A DNA stretch of 64,000 bases from Rhizobium etli CFN 42 (GTDB taxonomy: Bacteria > Pseudomonadota > Alphaproteobacteria > Rhizobiales > Rhizobiaceae), in NCBI RefSeq assembly GCF_000092045.1, contig NC_007765.1, forward strand, positions 310,001-374,000. Reading direction: 5' to 3'. Shown here in pieces: positions 51,900 to 60,826 of this stretch. Numbering within the stretch: position 1 is the stretch's first letter; every line of letters starts with the position of its first letter. Below the pieces are notes generated by a model. The model did not search any database. It was not told where the DNA came from and worked only from the letters and a program-made list of their open reading frames with translations. A program made the translations under genes and the position numbers.

Positions 51900-51984
51900 C
51901 GGTTGTATTTCTCCTGGGGAGAAGCCTTGTCATCGGCGATGGCGATCGACATTGTGGGATCGAATCCAAGAAGAAGGTGAATGC

Positions 51985-52185
51985 ATGCGAATGATCGGAT
52001 ATGTCATCGGACTGCTTATGGTCCTGCTTGGGCTGATCTGGATCGGGCAGGGAAGCGGCTATTTTCCCTATCCGGCATCCAGTTTCATGATCGCCCAACC
52101 GATCTGGATGCTCTGGGGCGCCATTCTGGCGGCGGCGGGCATCGTTGTGGTCGTCATCATCTCGCGGCGGCGTCGCAGAGGATAA
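51985..52185 (+). CDS. Small two-helix membrane protein
   Basis: This 66-residue protein has two hydrophobic segments (MIGYVIGLLMVLLGLIWIGQG and WMLWGAILAAAGIVVVVII) and a basic tail SRRRRRG. It resembles the small membrane proteins often found beside catabolic genes in rhizobia, function unknown. AAGGTGA precedes ATG 51985. It lies 85 bases after the LysR gene and 62 before the aldolase gene. Confidence 0.6.
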   Translation: MRMIGYVIGLLMVLLGLIWIGQGSGYFPYPASSFMIAQPIWMLWGAILAAAGIVVVVIISRRRRRG

Positions 52186-52247
52186 GTTGCTGCTGCCGTT
52201 TGGCGGCAATCCGGCCGTTGACGGCCTGTCGAAATGAGGAGAATGGC

Positions 52248-53042
52248 ATGAGCGCAGCTGAAATCGATGGCTTTGCGGACCGGATCAGGAAGGACCAGAG
52301 CGGCATGATTTCCGCCTGGGTCGGCATTCCCGACGCCATGCTCGTCAACCATCTGGCGCAGGAAGCCTTCGATGCCGTCGTGCTGGATATGCAGCACGGC
52401 ATGTGGGACATGCAGTCGGCGGCAAACGCCGTCGCTCAGACGCGTCTTGCCGGCAAGCCGGCCATCGCCCGCATTCCCGTCGGCGATTTTGCGTCTGCTT
52501 CGCGGTTGCTCGATGCCGGCGCCTCGGGGATCATCGCACCGATGATCAATTCGGCCGAGGATGCGCGCGCCCTGGTCCGGACGACGAAATATCCGCCCCT
52601 CGGCGAGCGCAGCTGGGGGCCGTCCTTGGCGCTGAACCATACCGGCCTGTCTGCCGACGCCTACCTCAAGAACGCCAACGAACTCACGGTCGCCATCGCC
52701 ATGGTCGAGACTCGCGCCGCTCTCGACGCGATCGACGGCATCCTTGGCGTCAGCGGCATCGACGGCATTTTCGTCGGCCCCGCCGACCTTTCGATCGCGC
52801 TGTCGAACGGTGATCAGGTGGCGCCGAACGCCGCCGAGATCGACAGCGCCATGCAGCATGCCGTGTCGCGCTGCCGCGCCCACGGCAAGTTCGCCTGTGC
52901 CTATGCCGGCGACGGCGAGCGGGCCGGCGAATTGCTGAAATTCGGCTTCCATCTGGTCATTGCCGGTGCCGAGACCGTGCAACTGCGCGCCGGCGCCCGC
53001 CGGGCCATCAACGCCGCCCGCAGGATCGCCTCGGGAAGCTAA
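52248..53042 (+). CDS. HpcH/HpaI-family aldolase
   Basis: This 264-residue class II aldolase of the HpcH/HpaI family cleaves or condenses 2-oxo acids with pyruvate. Recognisable parts are VVLDMQHGMWDMQSA (near residues 43-57), AGASGIIAPMINSAEDA (metal and Arg region), MVETRAALDAIDGI and GIFVGPADLSIAL. The ATG at 52248 follows GAGGAG at six bases. It is the third gene in the row LysR, small membrane protein, aldolase. A role with choline sulfate is not indicated. Confidence 0.88.
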   Translation: MSAAEIDGFADRIRKDQSGMISAWVGIPDAMLVNHLAQEAFDAVVLDMQHGMWDMQSAANAVAQTRLAGKPAIARIPVGDFASASRLLDAGASGIIAPMINSAEDARALVRTTKYPPLGERSWGPSLALNHTGLSADAYLKNANELTVAIAMVETRAALDAIDGILGVSGIDGIFVGPADLSIALSNGDQVAPNAAEIDSAMQHAVSRCRAHGKFACAYAGDGERAGELLKFGFHLVIAGAETVQLRAGARRAINAARRIASGS

Positions 53043-53048
53043 GCACGT

Positions 53049-53726
53049 TCAGCCAGCCGATCTGACTGCAAGCCAGATGACGTGGCGGGCGCCGCGTTTG
53101 CGGTTGGCGCGGGTATTGACGACGTCGACGGAAAAACCGCTGTCCTTGAGACGCCGTGTGAAATCCGGATCGGGTCCGGATGACCAGACGGCGAGTACGC
53201 CGCCGGGGCGAAGCGCGTCGCGGGCGGCGCGAAGGCCGTTAAAATCATAGAGCCGGTCGTTGGATTTGCGGGTCAGCCCATCCGGTCCATTGTCGACATC
53301 GAGCAGGATCGCGTCATAGGCGCTCTTGCCGGCGCAGATCGCCTCGCCGACATCGCCTTGATGAATGCCGACGCGCGGATCGTCGAGGCAGCCGTTGAAC
53401 ACCTCTGCCATCGGCCCGCGCGCCCAGGCGACGACGGCTGGTACCAGTTCGGCGACGGTGACGCCGGCATCATCGGGAAGGACGGCGAGAGCGGCGCGCA
53501 GGGTAAAACCCATGCCGAGCCCGCCGATCAGCACCCTCGGCTTCGGATGCGTCTTGATCCGCTCCCAGGACAGTGTGGCAAGGGCTTCTTCCGAGCCGCT
53601 GAGACGACTGTTCATCAACTCGTTGGCGCCGAGCATGATCGAGAACTCGCTGCCGCGCCGCTTCAGGCGCAACTCGCCGCCTTCGCCGGGAATGGTCGCC
53701 GAATCGAGCTGGATCCAGGGCAGCAT
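53049..53726 (-). CDS. Spermidine synthase-like methyltransferase-fold protein
   Basis: This 225-residue Rossmann-fold protein resembles the spermidine-synthase superfamily: RVLIGGLGMGFTLRAAL (nucleotide loop), VTVAELVPAVVAWA, then DAILLDVDNGPDG. Such stand-alone proteins are often called spermidine synthase-like, but the polyamine-binding residues cannot be confirmed here. It is convergent with the aldolase gene with six bases between ends. Confidence 0.8.
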   Translation of the reverse strand: MLPWIQLDSATIPGEGGELRLKRRGSEFSIMLGANELMNSRLSGSEEALATLSWERIKTHPKPRVLIGGLGMGFTLRAALAVLPDDAGVTVAELVPAVVAWARGPMAEVFNGCLDDPRVGIHQGDVGEAICAGKSAYDAILLDVDNGPDGLTRKSNDRLYDFNGLRAARDALRPGGVLAVWSSGPDPDFTRRLKDSGFSVDVVNTRANRKRGARHVIWLAVRSAG

Positions 53727-53795
53727 GACGGTTTCGCCTCACATGAAAGAGCCGTCCCCTAGCACAGGCAGACGAGCGAAACCAGCAAACCGGCG

Positions 53796-54695
53796 TCAGA
53801 CCATCCGCATGAAATGCTCCGGCTCCACTTCGACGATATCGTCCTGCGGCGCGGCCGAACGGCGGCGGATCTCGTCGACCTCATTAGGCCTCAGCCGCGC
53901 CTTCGGATCGTCGAATTGGACGTCGGGATCCGGCACGGCCGAGAGCAACAGCCTGGTATAGGGATGCAGAGGATTGTCGATCACTCGGGCGGTGCTGCCC
54001 CATTCGACGATCTGACCGGCATACATCACGGCGATATCCTCGGCGACATAACGGGCAGTGGCGATATCATGAGTGATGTAGAGCAGGCCGAGATTCAGCT
54101 CCTGCTTCATCTCGTTCAACAGGTTGAGCACGCCGAGACGCACCGAAACATCGAGCATCGAGGTCGGCTCGTCGGCGACGATCACCTCCGGCTTGACGGC
54201 AAGCGTGCGGGCGATGTTGACGCGTTGGCGCTGGCCGCCGGAGAGTTCATGCGGATATTTCGGCGCGACGAGATCGGGATCGAGCCTGACGCGCTGAAGC
54301 AGTTCGCGGGTGGTGACGTCGATCTCCGTCCCCTTGATGTCCGGGCGATGCAGCTTCAGCGGCCGGCGGAGATGGTGCGCGATGGTATGGGCGGGGTTCA
54401 GCGAGGCGAAGGGATCCTGGAAGATCATCTGCACTGAGCGGCGGTAGCGGGCGATTTCGGCGGAATTCGCCGTCTCGACCGGCCGGCCCTTGTAGAGAAT
54501 GCGGCCTGATGTCGGCAGATATTCGCGCATCGCCATGCGGGCGCAGGTGGTCTTGCCGCTGCCGGATTCGCCGACGAGCGCCAGCGCCCGACCAGCGCGC
54601 AGCGAAAACGAGATGGAGCGGGCAGCATGAACGGCGGAGGCGCCGTGGCCGAACGTCTTTGTCACCGTGTCGAGCGCAAGGATGGCTTCGCTCAT
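53796..54695 (-). CDS. ABC transporter ATP-binding protein, OppF/DppF type
   Basis: This 299-residue ATPase has Walker A GESGSGKTT near residue 40, signature LSGGQRQRVNIARTLA and Walker B EVIVADEPTSMLDVS, with the C-terminal oligopeptide-family extension (HPYTRLLLSAVPDP). It would partner the next ATPase. Its ATG overlaps the upstream gene by four bases. It is the last gene of the six-kilobase operon that starts at 60622. Confidence 0.92.
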   Translation of the reverse strand: MSEAILALDTVTKTFGHGASAVHAARSISFSLRAGRALALVGESGSGKTTCARMAMREYLPTSGRILYKGRPVETANSAEIARYRRSVQMIFQDPFASLNPAHTIAHHLRRPLKLHRPDIKGTEIDVTTRELLQRVRLDPDLVAPKYPHELSGGQRQRVNIARTLAVKPEVIVADEPTSMLDVSVRLGVLNLLNEMKQELNLGLLYITHDIATARYVAEDIAVMYAGQIVEWGSTARVIDNPLHPYTRLLLSAVPDPDVQFDDPKARLRPNEVDEIRRRSAAPQDDIVEVEPEHFMRMV

Positions 54696-55495
54696 AGCAG
54701 CACGCCTCCATGCAGCGAGGGAAAGGAAGCCCAGAGCTTCTTCGTGTATTCGTGCCGCGGCGTCCGGTAGATCGCTTCGGCGGTGTTTTGCTCCACCAGC
54801 CTGCCGGACAGCATGATGCCGATCCGGTCGCAGAACTGGACCATCAGTCCGAGATCATGGGTGATGAAGAGGACGGAGAAGCCGAAGCGGCGGCGCAATT
54901 CGTTGATGCGCTGCAGGATCTCGCGCTGAACGACGACGTCGAGCGCTGTCGTCGGCTCGTCCATGATGACGAGCTTCGGGTCGAGCGCCATGCAGATGGC
55001 GATGACGATGCGCTGGCGCATGCCGCCGGAAAACTGGTGGGGATAATCGCGCATCCGGTCAGGCGCGATGTCGACGAGCGTCAGCATCTCGGCGGTGCGC
55101 TCGCGGGCTTGCGCACGGCTCATGCCTTTATGGGCCCGCAACACGTCATAAAATTGCGCTTCGATGCGCAGCACCGGGTTCAGCGAATTCATGGCGCTCT
55201 GGAAGACCATGGCGACTTCGCGCCAGCGGAAGGCGGCAAGCGCCTGCCGGTCGAGGCCGAGCACGTCGCGTCCGTCGAGCAGGATGCGGCTCTCCTTGCG
55301 GATCAGCGCCGGCGGCCTGTGCAGGCGGCTGACGGCGAAGGCGATGGTGCTCTTGCCGCAGCCAGATTCGCCGGCAAGGCCGAAGACCTCGCCCGGCGCC
55401 ACATCGAAGCTGACATCGTCGACGGCGCGGAAATCTTTCTCCTCGCCGATATAATCAATCGAAAGATTCCTCACAGACAATAGCGGCTGGGTCAC
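54692..55495 (-). CDS. ABC transporter ATP-binding protein, OppD/DppD type
   Basis: This 267-residue ATPase has Walker A GESGCGKST near residue 42, signature FSGGMRQRIVIAICMAL and Walker B LVIMDEPTTALDV, with the family RTPRHEYTKKL segment at the end. The start is GTG 55495, overlapping the permease stop by four bases (GTGA). The frame continues upstream through the permease gene, but that part is not coding. Confidence 0.9.
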   Translation of the reverse strand: MTQPLLSVRNLSIDYIGEEKDFRAVDDVSFDVAPGEVFGLAGESGCGKSTIAFAVSRLHRPPALIRKESRILLDGRDVLGLDRQALAAFRWREVAMVFQSAMNSLNPVLRIEAQFYDVLRAHKGMSRAQARERTAEMLTLVDIAPDRMRDYPHQFSGGMRQRIVIAICMALDPKLVIMDEPTTALDVVVQREILQRINELRRRFGFSVLFITHDLGLMVQFCDRIGIMLSGRLVEQNTAEAIYRTPRHEYTKKLWASFPSLHGGVLL

Positions 55496-56370
55496 AAGCG
55501 GCCCTCCCCGGAACGGACGAGCAGCGACCAGCGCTTCAGATGATTGCCGGTGCGCAGCCGCGGATTGGCGATCTCGTCGACGGCGAAGTTCAGGAGCGAC
55601 ATGCCGATGCCGAGAAGAGCGAGCGCGAAGCAGGGGGTGAGGATATCCCACCAGGCGCCGACCGAAAGGGCGGAAGCCTTCTGGGCATTGTAGAGCATCG
55701 TGCCCCAAGAGATCGCCTTGGGATCGCCGAGGCCGAGGAATTCCAGCGTCGCCTCGGTGATGACCGCGAAGATGACGCTGCCGATGAAATTGATGCCGAC
55801 GATCGATATCACATTGGGGAAGATCTCGAATGTCATGATGCGCCATTGCGGCTCGCCCATCATCGAGGCCGATTTGACGAAATCCTTGTGTTTGACGGAA
55901 AGCGTCTCGGCGCGGGTGACGCGGGCGCCCCAGGCCCAGGAGGTGGCGCCGAGGATCAGCGCAATGACCAGCGGGCTTGCCTGGCCGATGAAGGCGGCGA
56001 GCACGAGCAGCAGCGGCAGGTTGGGAACGACCAGCACCATATTGGTGAAAAAGCTGATGATCTCGTCGATCTTGCCGCCGCGATAGCCCGCGATGATGCC
56101 GAGCGCCGTGCCGACGAGGGTGATCAGCAGACCGGCGCCGAAGCCGACGGCAAGCGAGGTGCGGGCGCCGTAGAGCAGCCGGGCGAAGACGTCCTGGCCG
56201 ATGCGGGTGGTGCCGAGCAGATGATCGAGCGACGGCGGCTGGTGCGGCCTGCCGGTGCGGGCGGCGGGATCGTATTGCGTCAGCAGCGGCGCTGCGATCG
56301 CGACCATGATGATGAATGCGATGATCAGAAGGCCAACCAGCGCCTTGCGGTTCCGAAGCAGGGTCTTCAT
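55492..56370 (-). CDS. ABC transporter permease, DppC type
   Basis: This 292-residue permease of the peptide/nickel family has six hydrophobic segments. It begins with a cytoplasmic segment and LLIIAFIIMVAIAAPLL. It contains LGTTRIGQDVFARLLYGARTSL (family motif) and the coupling loop TRAETLSVKHKDFVKSASMMG. The start lies one base before the stop of the DppB-type gene. It pairs with that permease. Confidence 0.92.
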   Translation of the reverse strand: MKTLLRNRKALVGLLIIAFIIMVAIAAPLLTQYDPAARTGRPHQPPSLDHLLGTTRIGQDVFARLLYGARTSLAVGFGAGLLITLVGTALGIIAGYRGGKIDEIISFFTNMVLVVPNLPLLLVLAAFIGQASPLVIALILGATSWAWGARVTRAETLSVKHKDFVKSASMMGEPQWRIMTFEIFPNVISIVGINFIGSVIFAVITEATLEFLGLGDPKAISWGTMLYNAQKASALSVGAWWDILTPCFALALLGIGMSLLNFAVDEIANPRLRTGNHLKRWSLLVRSGEGRL

Positions 56371-56371
56371 C

Positions 56372-57349
56372 TCACGCTCCCTTCAGCCGCGGGTCGAGCA
56401 TGACATAGCTGACGTCGACGATGAAATTGGCGATCAGCATGGTCGCGGTCATGATCAGCAGCTGGCCCTGGATGACCGGGTAATCGCGGGCGAGGATCGC
56501 CTGGTAGAGAATATTGCCGAGGCCGGGATAATTATAGACGACCTCCGTCACCAGCGAGCCGCCGAGGATGGTGCCGATGGCGATGGCGAGGCTGGAGACG
56601 GTCGGCAGTAGGGCGTTGCGCGCCGCATACCAGAGCATCACATGGCGGTCGGACAGGCCCTTGGCGCGGGCCATGACGATATAGTCCTCGCCGAGCAGGT
56701 TGATCATGTTGTTGCGCATGGTGACGGTGAAGCCGCCGATCAGCACGGTGCAGAGTGTAACCATCGGCAGGATGCCGTGATAGGCGACGCTGCCGAGATA
56801 CTGCAGGCTGAAGGCCGGATCGAGCGAGGGATCGGCGGCATAGCCGTTCGGGAACCAGCCGAGCGTGAAACCGAAGATGAAGAGCACGATCAGCGAGGTG
56901 ACGACGGCCGGCACCGAGGTCGCAAAAACCGCGCCGACGGAGACGACGACATCGAACCTGCTGCCGCGCCGCCAGGCGGCGACGATGCCGAGGAAGGTGC
57001 CGAGCGCGAAGCTGATGATTGTCGCGGTTCCCATCAGCCCGACCGTCCAGACCAGCGCATGGCCGAGCACGGAGGTGACCGGCAGTGGGAAATATTTGAT
57101 CGAGCGGCCGAGATCGCCGGTGAAGATGCTGCCGAGATAGGTGAGATATTGCTGCCAGAGCGGGCCGTCGACGAAGCCGAAGGTGAGCTTCAGCGCCTGC
57201 AGGCTTTCCGGCGGCAATTCGGCGCCGGCGCTCGAGAACATGATCTGCACGGGATCGCCCGGCATCAGCCGGGGCAGGAAGAAATTGATCGTCGCTGCCG
57301 CGATGAAGGCCGCCATATAGAAGACGAGACGGCGAAGCAGAAAAGCCAT
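56372..57349 (-). CDS. ABC transporter permease, DppB type
   Basis: This 325-residue permease has the family N terminus (MAFLLRRLVFYMAAFIAAAT, then FFLPRLMPGDPVQIM) and the coupling loop RNNMINLLGEDYIVMARAKG. The open frame reaches 57400, but ATG 57349 has GGAG at five bases. A 56-base gap separates it from the binding-protein gene. Confidence 0.92.
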   Translation of the reverse strand: MAFLLRRLVFYMAAFIAAATINFFLPRLMPGDPVQIMFSSAGAELPPESLQALKLTFGFVDGPLWQQYLTYLGSIFTGDLGRSIKYFPLPVTSVLGHALVWTVGLMGTATIISFALGTFLGIVAAWRRGSRFDVVVSVGAVFATSVPAVVTSLIVLFIFGFTLGWFPNGYAADPSLDPAFSLQYLGSVAYHGILPMVTLCTVLIGGFTVTMRNNMINLLGEDYIVMARAKGLSDRHVMLWYAARNALLPTVSSLAIAIGTILGGSLVTEVVYNYPGLGNILYQAILARDYPVIQGQLLIMTATMLIANFIVDVSYVMLDPRLKGA

Positions 57350-57405
57350 GGAAACTCCGTCGTGGCGGGAGCGGCGTTCGACACCGCCCCCGAAAACCAT
57401 GATGA

Positions 57406-59052
57406 TTACTTGACCGGTTCCAGGGCCAGGAGGTTCAAGAGGCGCGCCGAATTGGTGCGCGAGATCGACGGATTGACGAAGGGATTTTCCTTGGTCGACC
57501 AGCCGGTGAAACGCTTGGTGTTGTACTGGTACCAGTTCGGATTGTTGAACACCGGAATGACAGGCATGTTTTCGGCGACGATGCGCTGCGCCTTGTTCAT
57601 CGCGTCCTTCTGCTGGGCGAGGTCGGCGGTATGGGTGAATTCGACGACGAGCTTCTCGACATCGGGGTTGAACCAGCGCTGCGCGGTGAAGCGGGTCTTG
57701 CCCTTGTCCGAGGCACTGAAGGCGCGCTTGTAGGGATAATAGGGCGAGGCCGAGGCAGGCAGGCTGTTGATCGCCGCATCGAAGCTGCCGTTGATGAGGT
57801 TGCCTGTCCAGACGGCTTCCTCCGGCGTTTCGATCTTGGCGTCGATGCCGACCGCCTGCATGCCTTCGACGGCGATGTTGACGGTGTCGACCCAGTCCGT
57901 CCAGGAATTCGGAACGATGATCGAGAAGGCGATCTTGCTGCCGTCCGGATTGTCGCGGAAGCCGTCGCCGTCCTTGTCCTTGTAGCCCGCCTCGTCGAGC
58001 AGCGCCTTGGCGGCGTCGGCGTCATAGGTGGCGAACTTGCCGAAGTCGGCCTTGACGGACGGATCCGCCCAGCTCTTGTAAAGCTCGCCCATCAGGCCCG
58101 GGTCTTCGTTCAGTGTCGGATAGCCGTAGCCGGCGACGTCGATCATCGCCTTGCGATCGAGCGCCATCGACACGGCGCGGCGGAATTTAACGTCGTTGAA
58201 GGCCTTCTTGTTATTCTCGTTCGCGGTTTCCAAGTTGAACAGGAAGGCGACCATGCTGCTCGGCGAATACCAGTAGTGGAAATGCGCCGGATCCTTCGAG
58301 ACATAGACATTGTCGATATCGGGAATGAAGGAGACGCCCCAATCGAGCGTGCCGTCGGCCGTTGCCGTCAGGATCTGGTTGTTGTCGGCGAGCTGCGGGA
58401 AGCGAATGCAATCGACCTTCAGGTGGGCGTTGTCCCAATAGTTCGGGTTGCGGCACTGATCGTAGGTCTGGCCGGTGAAACGCGGAACCTCGGTCAAGGG
58501 GCCGCTGCCGACCGGGTTCTCGTTGGCGAAGGTGACCGGATCGGCGACGTCCTTCCAGACATGTTCGGGAACGATCGGCAGCTGCGAGATCTGCTCGGCG
58601 GCAAGCGAGCTCGGATTGGCGAGCGTGAAGCGCACGGTCTGGGCGTCGACGGCTTTGACGTCGGTAACGAACGTCCAAATGCTGACGAAGTCGAGCGCCG
58701 GGAATTTCTTCAAGTAGGCATAGGTGAAGGTGACGTCGGCTGAGGTCAGCGGCTTGCCGTCCGACCATTTCAGGTCGGGGCGCAGCTTGAACTCGATGCT
58801 CTTCAGGTCGTCGGACAGCTTGAAGCTTTCGGCCAGGCGATAGACCGGCTTGTTGCTGTCGAAGCGATTAAAAATAACAAGCGGCTCATAGATGAAGTCG
58901 AGCGTCGACTGGCGCGCCGAGGTTTGGTTGAACGGGTTGAAGTTGCGAACCCAGGTCGTCGCCGGTTCGATATTGGCCGTCAGGATCGTCTGCGCCATGG
59001 CAGAGCTCGAAAGCAGCGTCAGCGTGGCGACGGCAAGAAGATATTTTTTCAT
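57406..59052 (-). CDS. Family 5 solute-binding protein, chitin-oligosaccharide-binding-like
   Basis: This 548-residue periplasmic binding protein has a signal peptide ending SSSAMAQ. It belongs to the DppA/OppA fold family. Several stretches resemble, from memory, the Vibrio chitin-oligosaccharide-binding protein and cellobiose-binding relatives rather than peptide binders: TWVRNFNPF, LDFIYEPLVIFN, ENPVGSGPL, CRNPNYWDNAHLKVDCIRFPQ, and YQYNTKRFTGW near the C terminus. The adjacent hexosaminidase supports an amino-sugar oligosaccharide ligand (inference). It is by far the largest gene of the operon. Confidence 0.88.
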   Translation of the reverse strand: MKKYLLAVATLTLLSSSAMAQTILTANIEPATTWVRNFNPFNQTSARQSTLDFIYEPLVIFNRFDSNKPVYRLAESFKLSDDLKSIEFKLRPDLKWSDGKPLTSADVTFTYAYLKKFPALDFVSIWTFVTDVKAVDAQTVRFTLANPSSLAAEQISQLPIVPEHVWKDVADPVTFANENPVGSGPLTEVPRFTGQTYDQCRNPNYWDNAHLKVDCIRFPQLADNNQILTATADGTLDWGVSFIPDIDNVYVSKDPAHFHYWYSPSSMVAFLFNLETANENNKKAFNDVKFRRAVSMALDRKAMIDVAGYGYPTLNEDPGLMGELYKSWADPSVKADFGKFATYDADAAKALLDEAGYKDKDGDGFRDNPDGSKIAFSIIVPNSWTDWVDTVNIAVEGMQAVGIDAKIETPEEAVWTGNLINGSFDAAINSLPASASPYYPYKRAFSASDKGKTRFTAQRWFNPDVEKLVVEFTHTADLAQQKDAMNKAQRIVAENMPVIPVFNNPNWYQYNTKRFTGWSTKENPFVNPSISRTNSARLLNLLALEPVK

Positions 59053-59095
59053 GTTTTATTCCCCTTCTTTTATACGGTGAGAGATGGCGCGCCGG

Positions 59096-60118
59096 TCAGG
59101 AGGCCAACGCGCTTGCAAATATGTCTTCGACCTCGGCATGGGCGGACCGATAGTCGATCTTGAGATTGCCGAGGCGGGCCTTGCCGGCGGCGATCCGCTG
59201 CAGTGCGGCGTCGGTCAACGGGCGCGCCGCCTTGGCGGCTGCTTCGCTTTCCCTGATGTCGCCATGGCTATGGAGCGCGATGTCGAAGCCGGCGTCGAGC
59301 ACATGTTTGACGCGTTCCGGCAGGGACCCGGAAAGCGATTCCATGAAGATGCAGTCGGAGATCAGCACGCCCTCGTAACCCAAGTCCTTGCGGATGAGGT
59401 CGTGCATGATCGGGGAGACGGAGGCCGGCAATTCCCTGTCGTAGGCCGAATAGACGACGTGGGCGACCATCGCCCAAGGCGTGTCCTTCAGCGCGACGAA
59501 GGGTTTGAAATCGGTAGCGATGAGCGTCTCGCGGCTGGCATCGACGACCGGACGTTCTTTGTGGGAGTCGAGCGTCGCGCGGCCATGCCCAGGGATATGC
59601 TTCATCACAGGCATATTGCCGGTCTCCAGCAGGCCGTCGACCACCTCGCGGCCGAGGGCGGCAATGACATCGGGATCGGATCCGAAGGAGCGGGCGCCGA
59701 TAACCGCGCTCGTTGTCTCGAAGACGAGGTCGAGAACGGGCGAGCAGCCGCTGGAAAGGCCGAGTTCCGTCATCATCGCGGCCATTGCCTGGGAGGAAAG
59801 GCGCAATGCTTTTTTGCCGAGCTCGAAATCGCGGCGCGCCAGTTCGGCGAACTGGCCGAAGCTGCGGAAGAGCGGCCAGGGGCCCGCATCGAGGTGCTGG
59901 ACGCGCCCGCCCTCCTGGTCGGTGAAGACCGGGGCGTCGTCGCGGCCGACGGCTTCACGGAAGCGTGCGATCAGCCGCTTGGTCTGCTCCGGCTCGCGCT
60001 GATTGCGCCGGCCGACGAAGAGGCCGAGCGGATTGGTCTCGCGAAACATCGCGAATTCATCATCCGAAAGAACCGGATTGGGAAGGCCAACAAAAAGGGC
60101 GAGCGGGGTCGAGGGCAA
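59096..60118 (-). CDS. nagZ: Glycoside hydrolase family 3 beta-N-acetylhexosaminidase
   Basis: This 340-residue enzyme releases terminal N-acetylglucosamine from small glycosides. The GlcNAc-specific motif KHIPGHG is at 173-179, followed by DSH at 184-186 (the His-Asp dyad of NagZ). FTDQEGG is at 65-71, and a nucleophile Asp lies in LISDCIFM near 263. There is no signal peptide, so it acts in the cytoplasm on imported substrate. It lies between the GNAT gene (24 bases) and the binding-protein gene (43 bases). It could serve chitooligosaccharide use or muropeptide recycling. Confidence 0.9.
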   Translation of the reverse strand: MPSTPLALFVGLPNPVLSDDEFAMFRETNPLGLFVGRRNQREPEQTKRLIARFREAVGRDDAPVFTDQEGGRVQHLDAGPWPLFRSFGQFAELARRDFELGKKALRLSSQAMAAMMTELGLSSGCSPVLDLVFETTSAVIGARSFGSDPDVIAALGREVVDGLLETGNMPVMKHIPGHGRATLDSHKERPVVDASRETLIATDFKPFVALKDTPWAMVAHVVYSAYDRELPASVSPIMHDLIRKDLGYEGVLISDCIFMESLSGSLPERVKHVLDAGFDIALHSHGDIRESEAAAKAARPLTDAALQRIAAGKARLGNLKIDYRSAHAEVEDIFASALAS

Positions 60119-60142
60119 GTCTAGTGCTCCGGGATCAGATGG

Positions 60143-60622
60143 TCATTTCGGCATGCTTCTCAGCATGCCTTCGTAAATGCCCTTGTCGGGGGCCTGGATG
60201 GTGATTGCGCCTGCGGTCCTGGCGTAAAAATCGACCGGACCGGCATCGCCGATGAAGGCATAGGCATGGCCGAGCGTCTTCATCGTCTCAAGACAGGCGG
60301 AAAACAGCGCGAGCCCGATGCCCTTGCCGCGCGCTTGCGGGTCAACGCCGGTCGGGCCGAAGAAGCCGCGCGCCGTCGTGTCGTAGCAGGCAAAGCCTTG
60401 GAGCGTTCCGCCTTCGACGGCGATCAGGCAGGCGACGGGCTGGCGGGAGAAGGCGACCGAAATCTCGCTTGCCCAGTTCTCGCTGAAGTGTTCGCGAACC
60501 CAGTTCACGACGAGATGCAGTTCCGGGGGGAGGGCCGGGCGGATGGCGGCGCCGACGCTGTCGGCTCTCTGTTTCAGCTCGGCGAATTTCGCGGAATACA
60601 GGCTCACAAGCAGGTCCGGCAC
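60143..60622 (-). CDS. GNAT-family N-acetyltransferase
   Basis: This 159-residue acetyltransferase has the acetyl-CoA-binding segment VDPQARGKGIGLALFSACLE near residues 96-115, a preceding beta strand (FACYDTTARGFFGP) and the late AYAFIGDAG. The start is GTG 60622, eight bases after AGGAGG. The nearby ATG at 60629 is in another frame. It is the first gene of the operon with the hexosaminidase and ABC importer, so its acceptor may be an amino sugar (inference). Confidence 0.83.
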   Translation of the reverse strand: MPDLLVSLYSAKFAELKQRADSVGAAIRPALPPELHLVVNWVREHFSENWASEISVAFSRQPVACLIAVEGGTLQGFACYDTTARGFFGPTGVDPQARGKGIGLALFSACLETMKTLGHAYAFIGDAGPVDFYARTAGAITIQAPDKGIYEGMLRSMPK

Positions 60623-60639
60623 CCGACATTCCTCCTGTG

Positions 60640-60657
60640 ATTCCGTTATTACGGAAT
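60640..60657. promoter_or_regulatory. Palindrome at the head of the GNAT-hexosaminidase-transporter operon
   Basis: ATTCCG, six bases, CGGAAT, located just upstream of the AGGAGG of the first gene and just downstream of AT-rich CATAAT-like text. It is well placed as a repressor operator. No regulator gene lies nearby. Confidence 0.5.
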
Positions 60658-60771
60658 ATATACCCCTATTATGTCATAGACTTGGCGATCTTGCCGAGCT
60701 TGTCAACAGGGATTTTCGATCGGCAGCCGCTTTGGCTACGCTCTCAATGCAGGGTAGTTGGCACAAGCGAA

Positions 60772-60797
60772 AACGGCCCGGGGAGATCCGGGCCGTT
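60772..60797 (-). terminator. Intrinsic terminator of the thiMED operon
   Basis: AACGGCCCGG, six bases, CCGGGCCGTT gives a 10-bp stem. On the minus strand it is followed by TTCGCTT, making a T-rich end 30 bases past the thiD stop. Confidence 0.7.
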
Positions 60798-60826
60798 CGA
60801 TGGGAGCTGTTTGTCGATTTGAGTGC

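Noticed and set aside
54692..55846. Extension of the OppD-type ATPase to 55846
   Set aside because: The extra N-terminal part is a shadow of the DppC permease; GTG 55495 with a GTGA overlap gives the family length.
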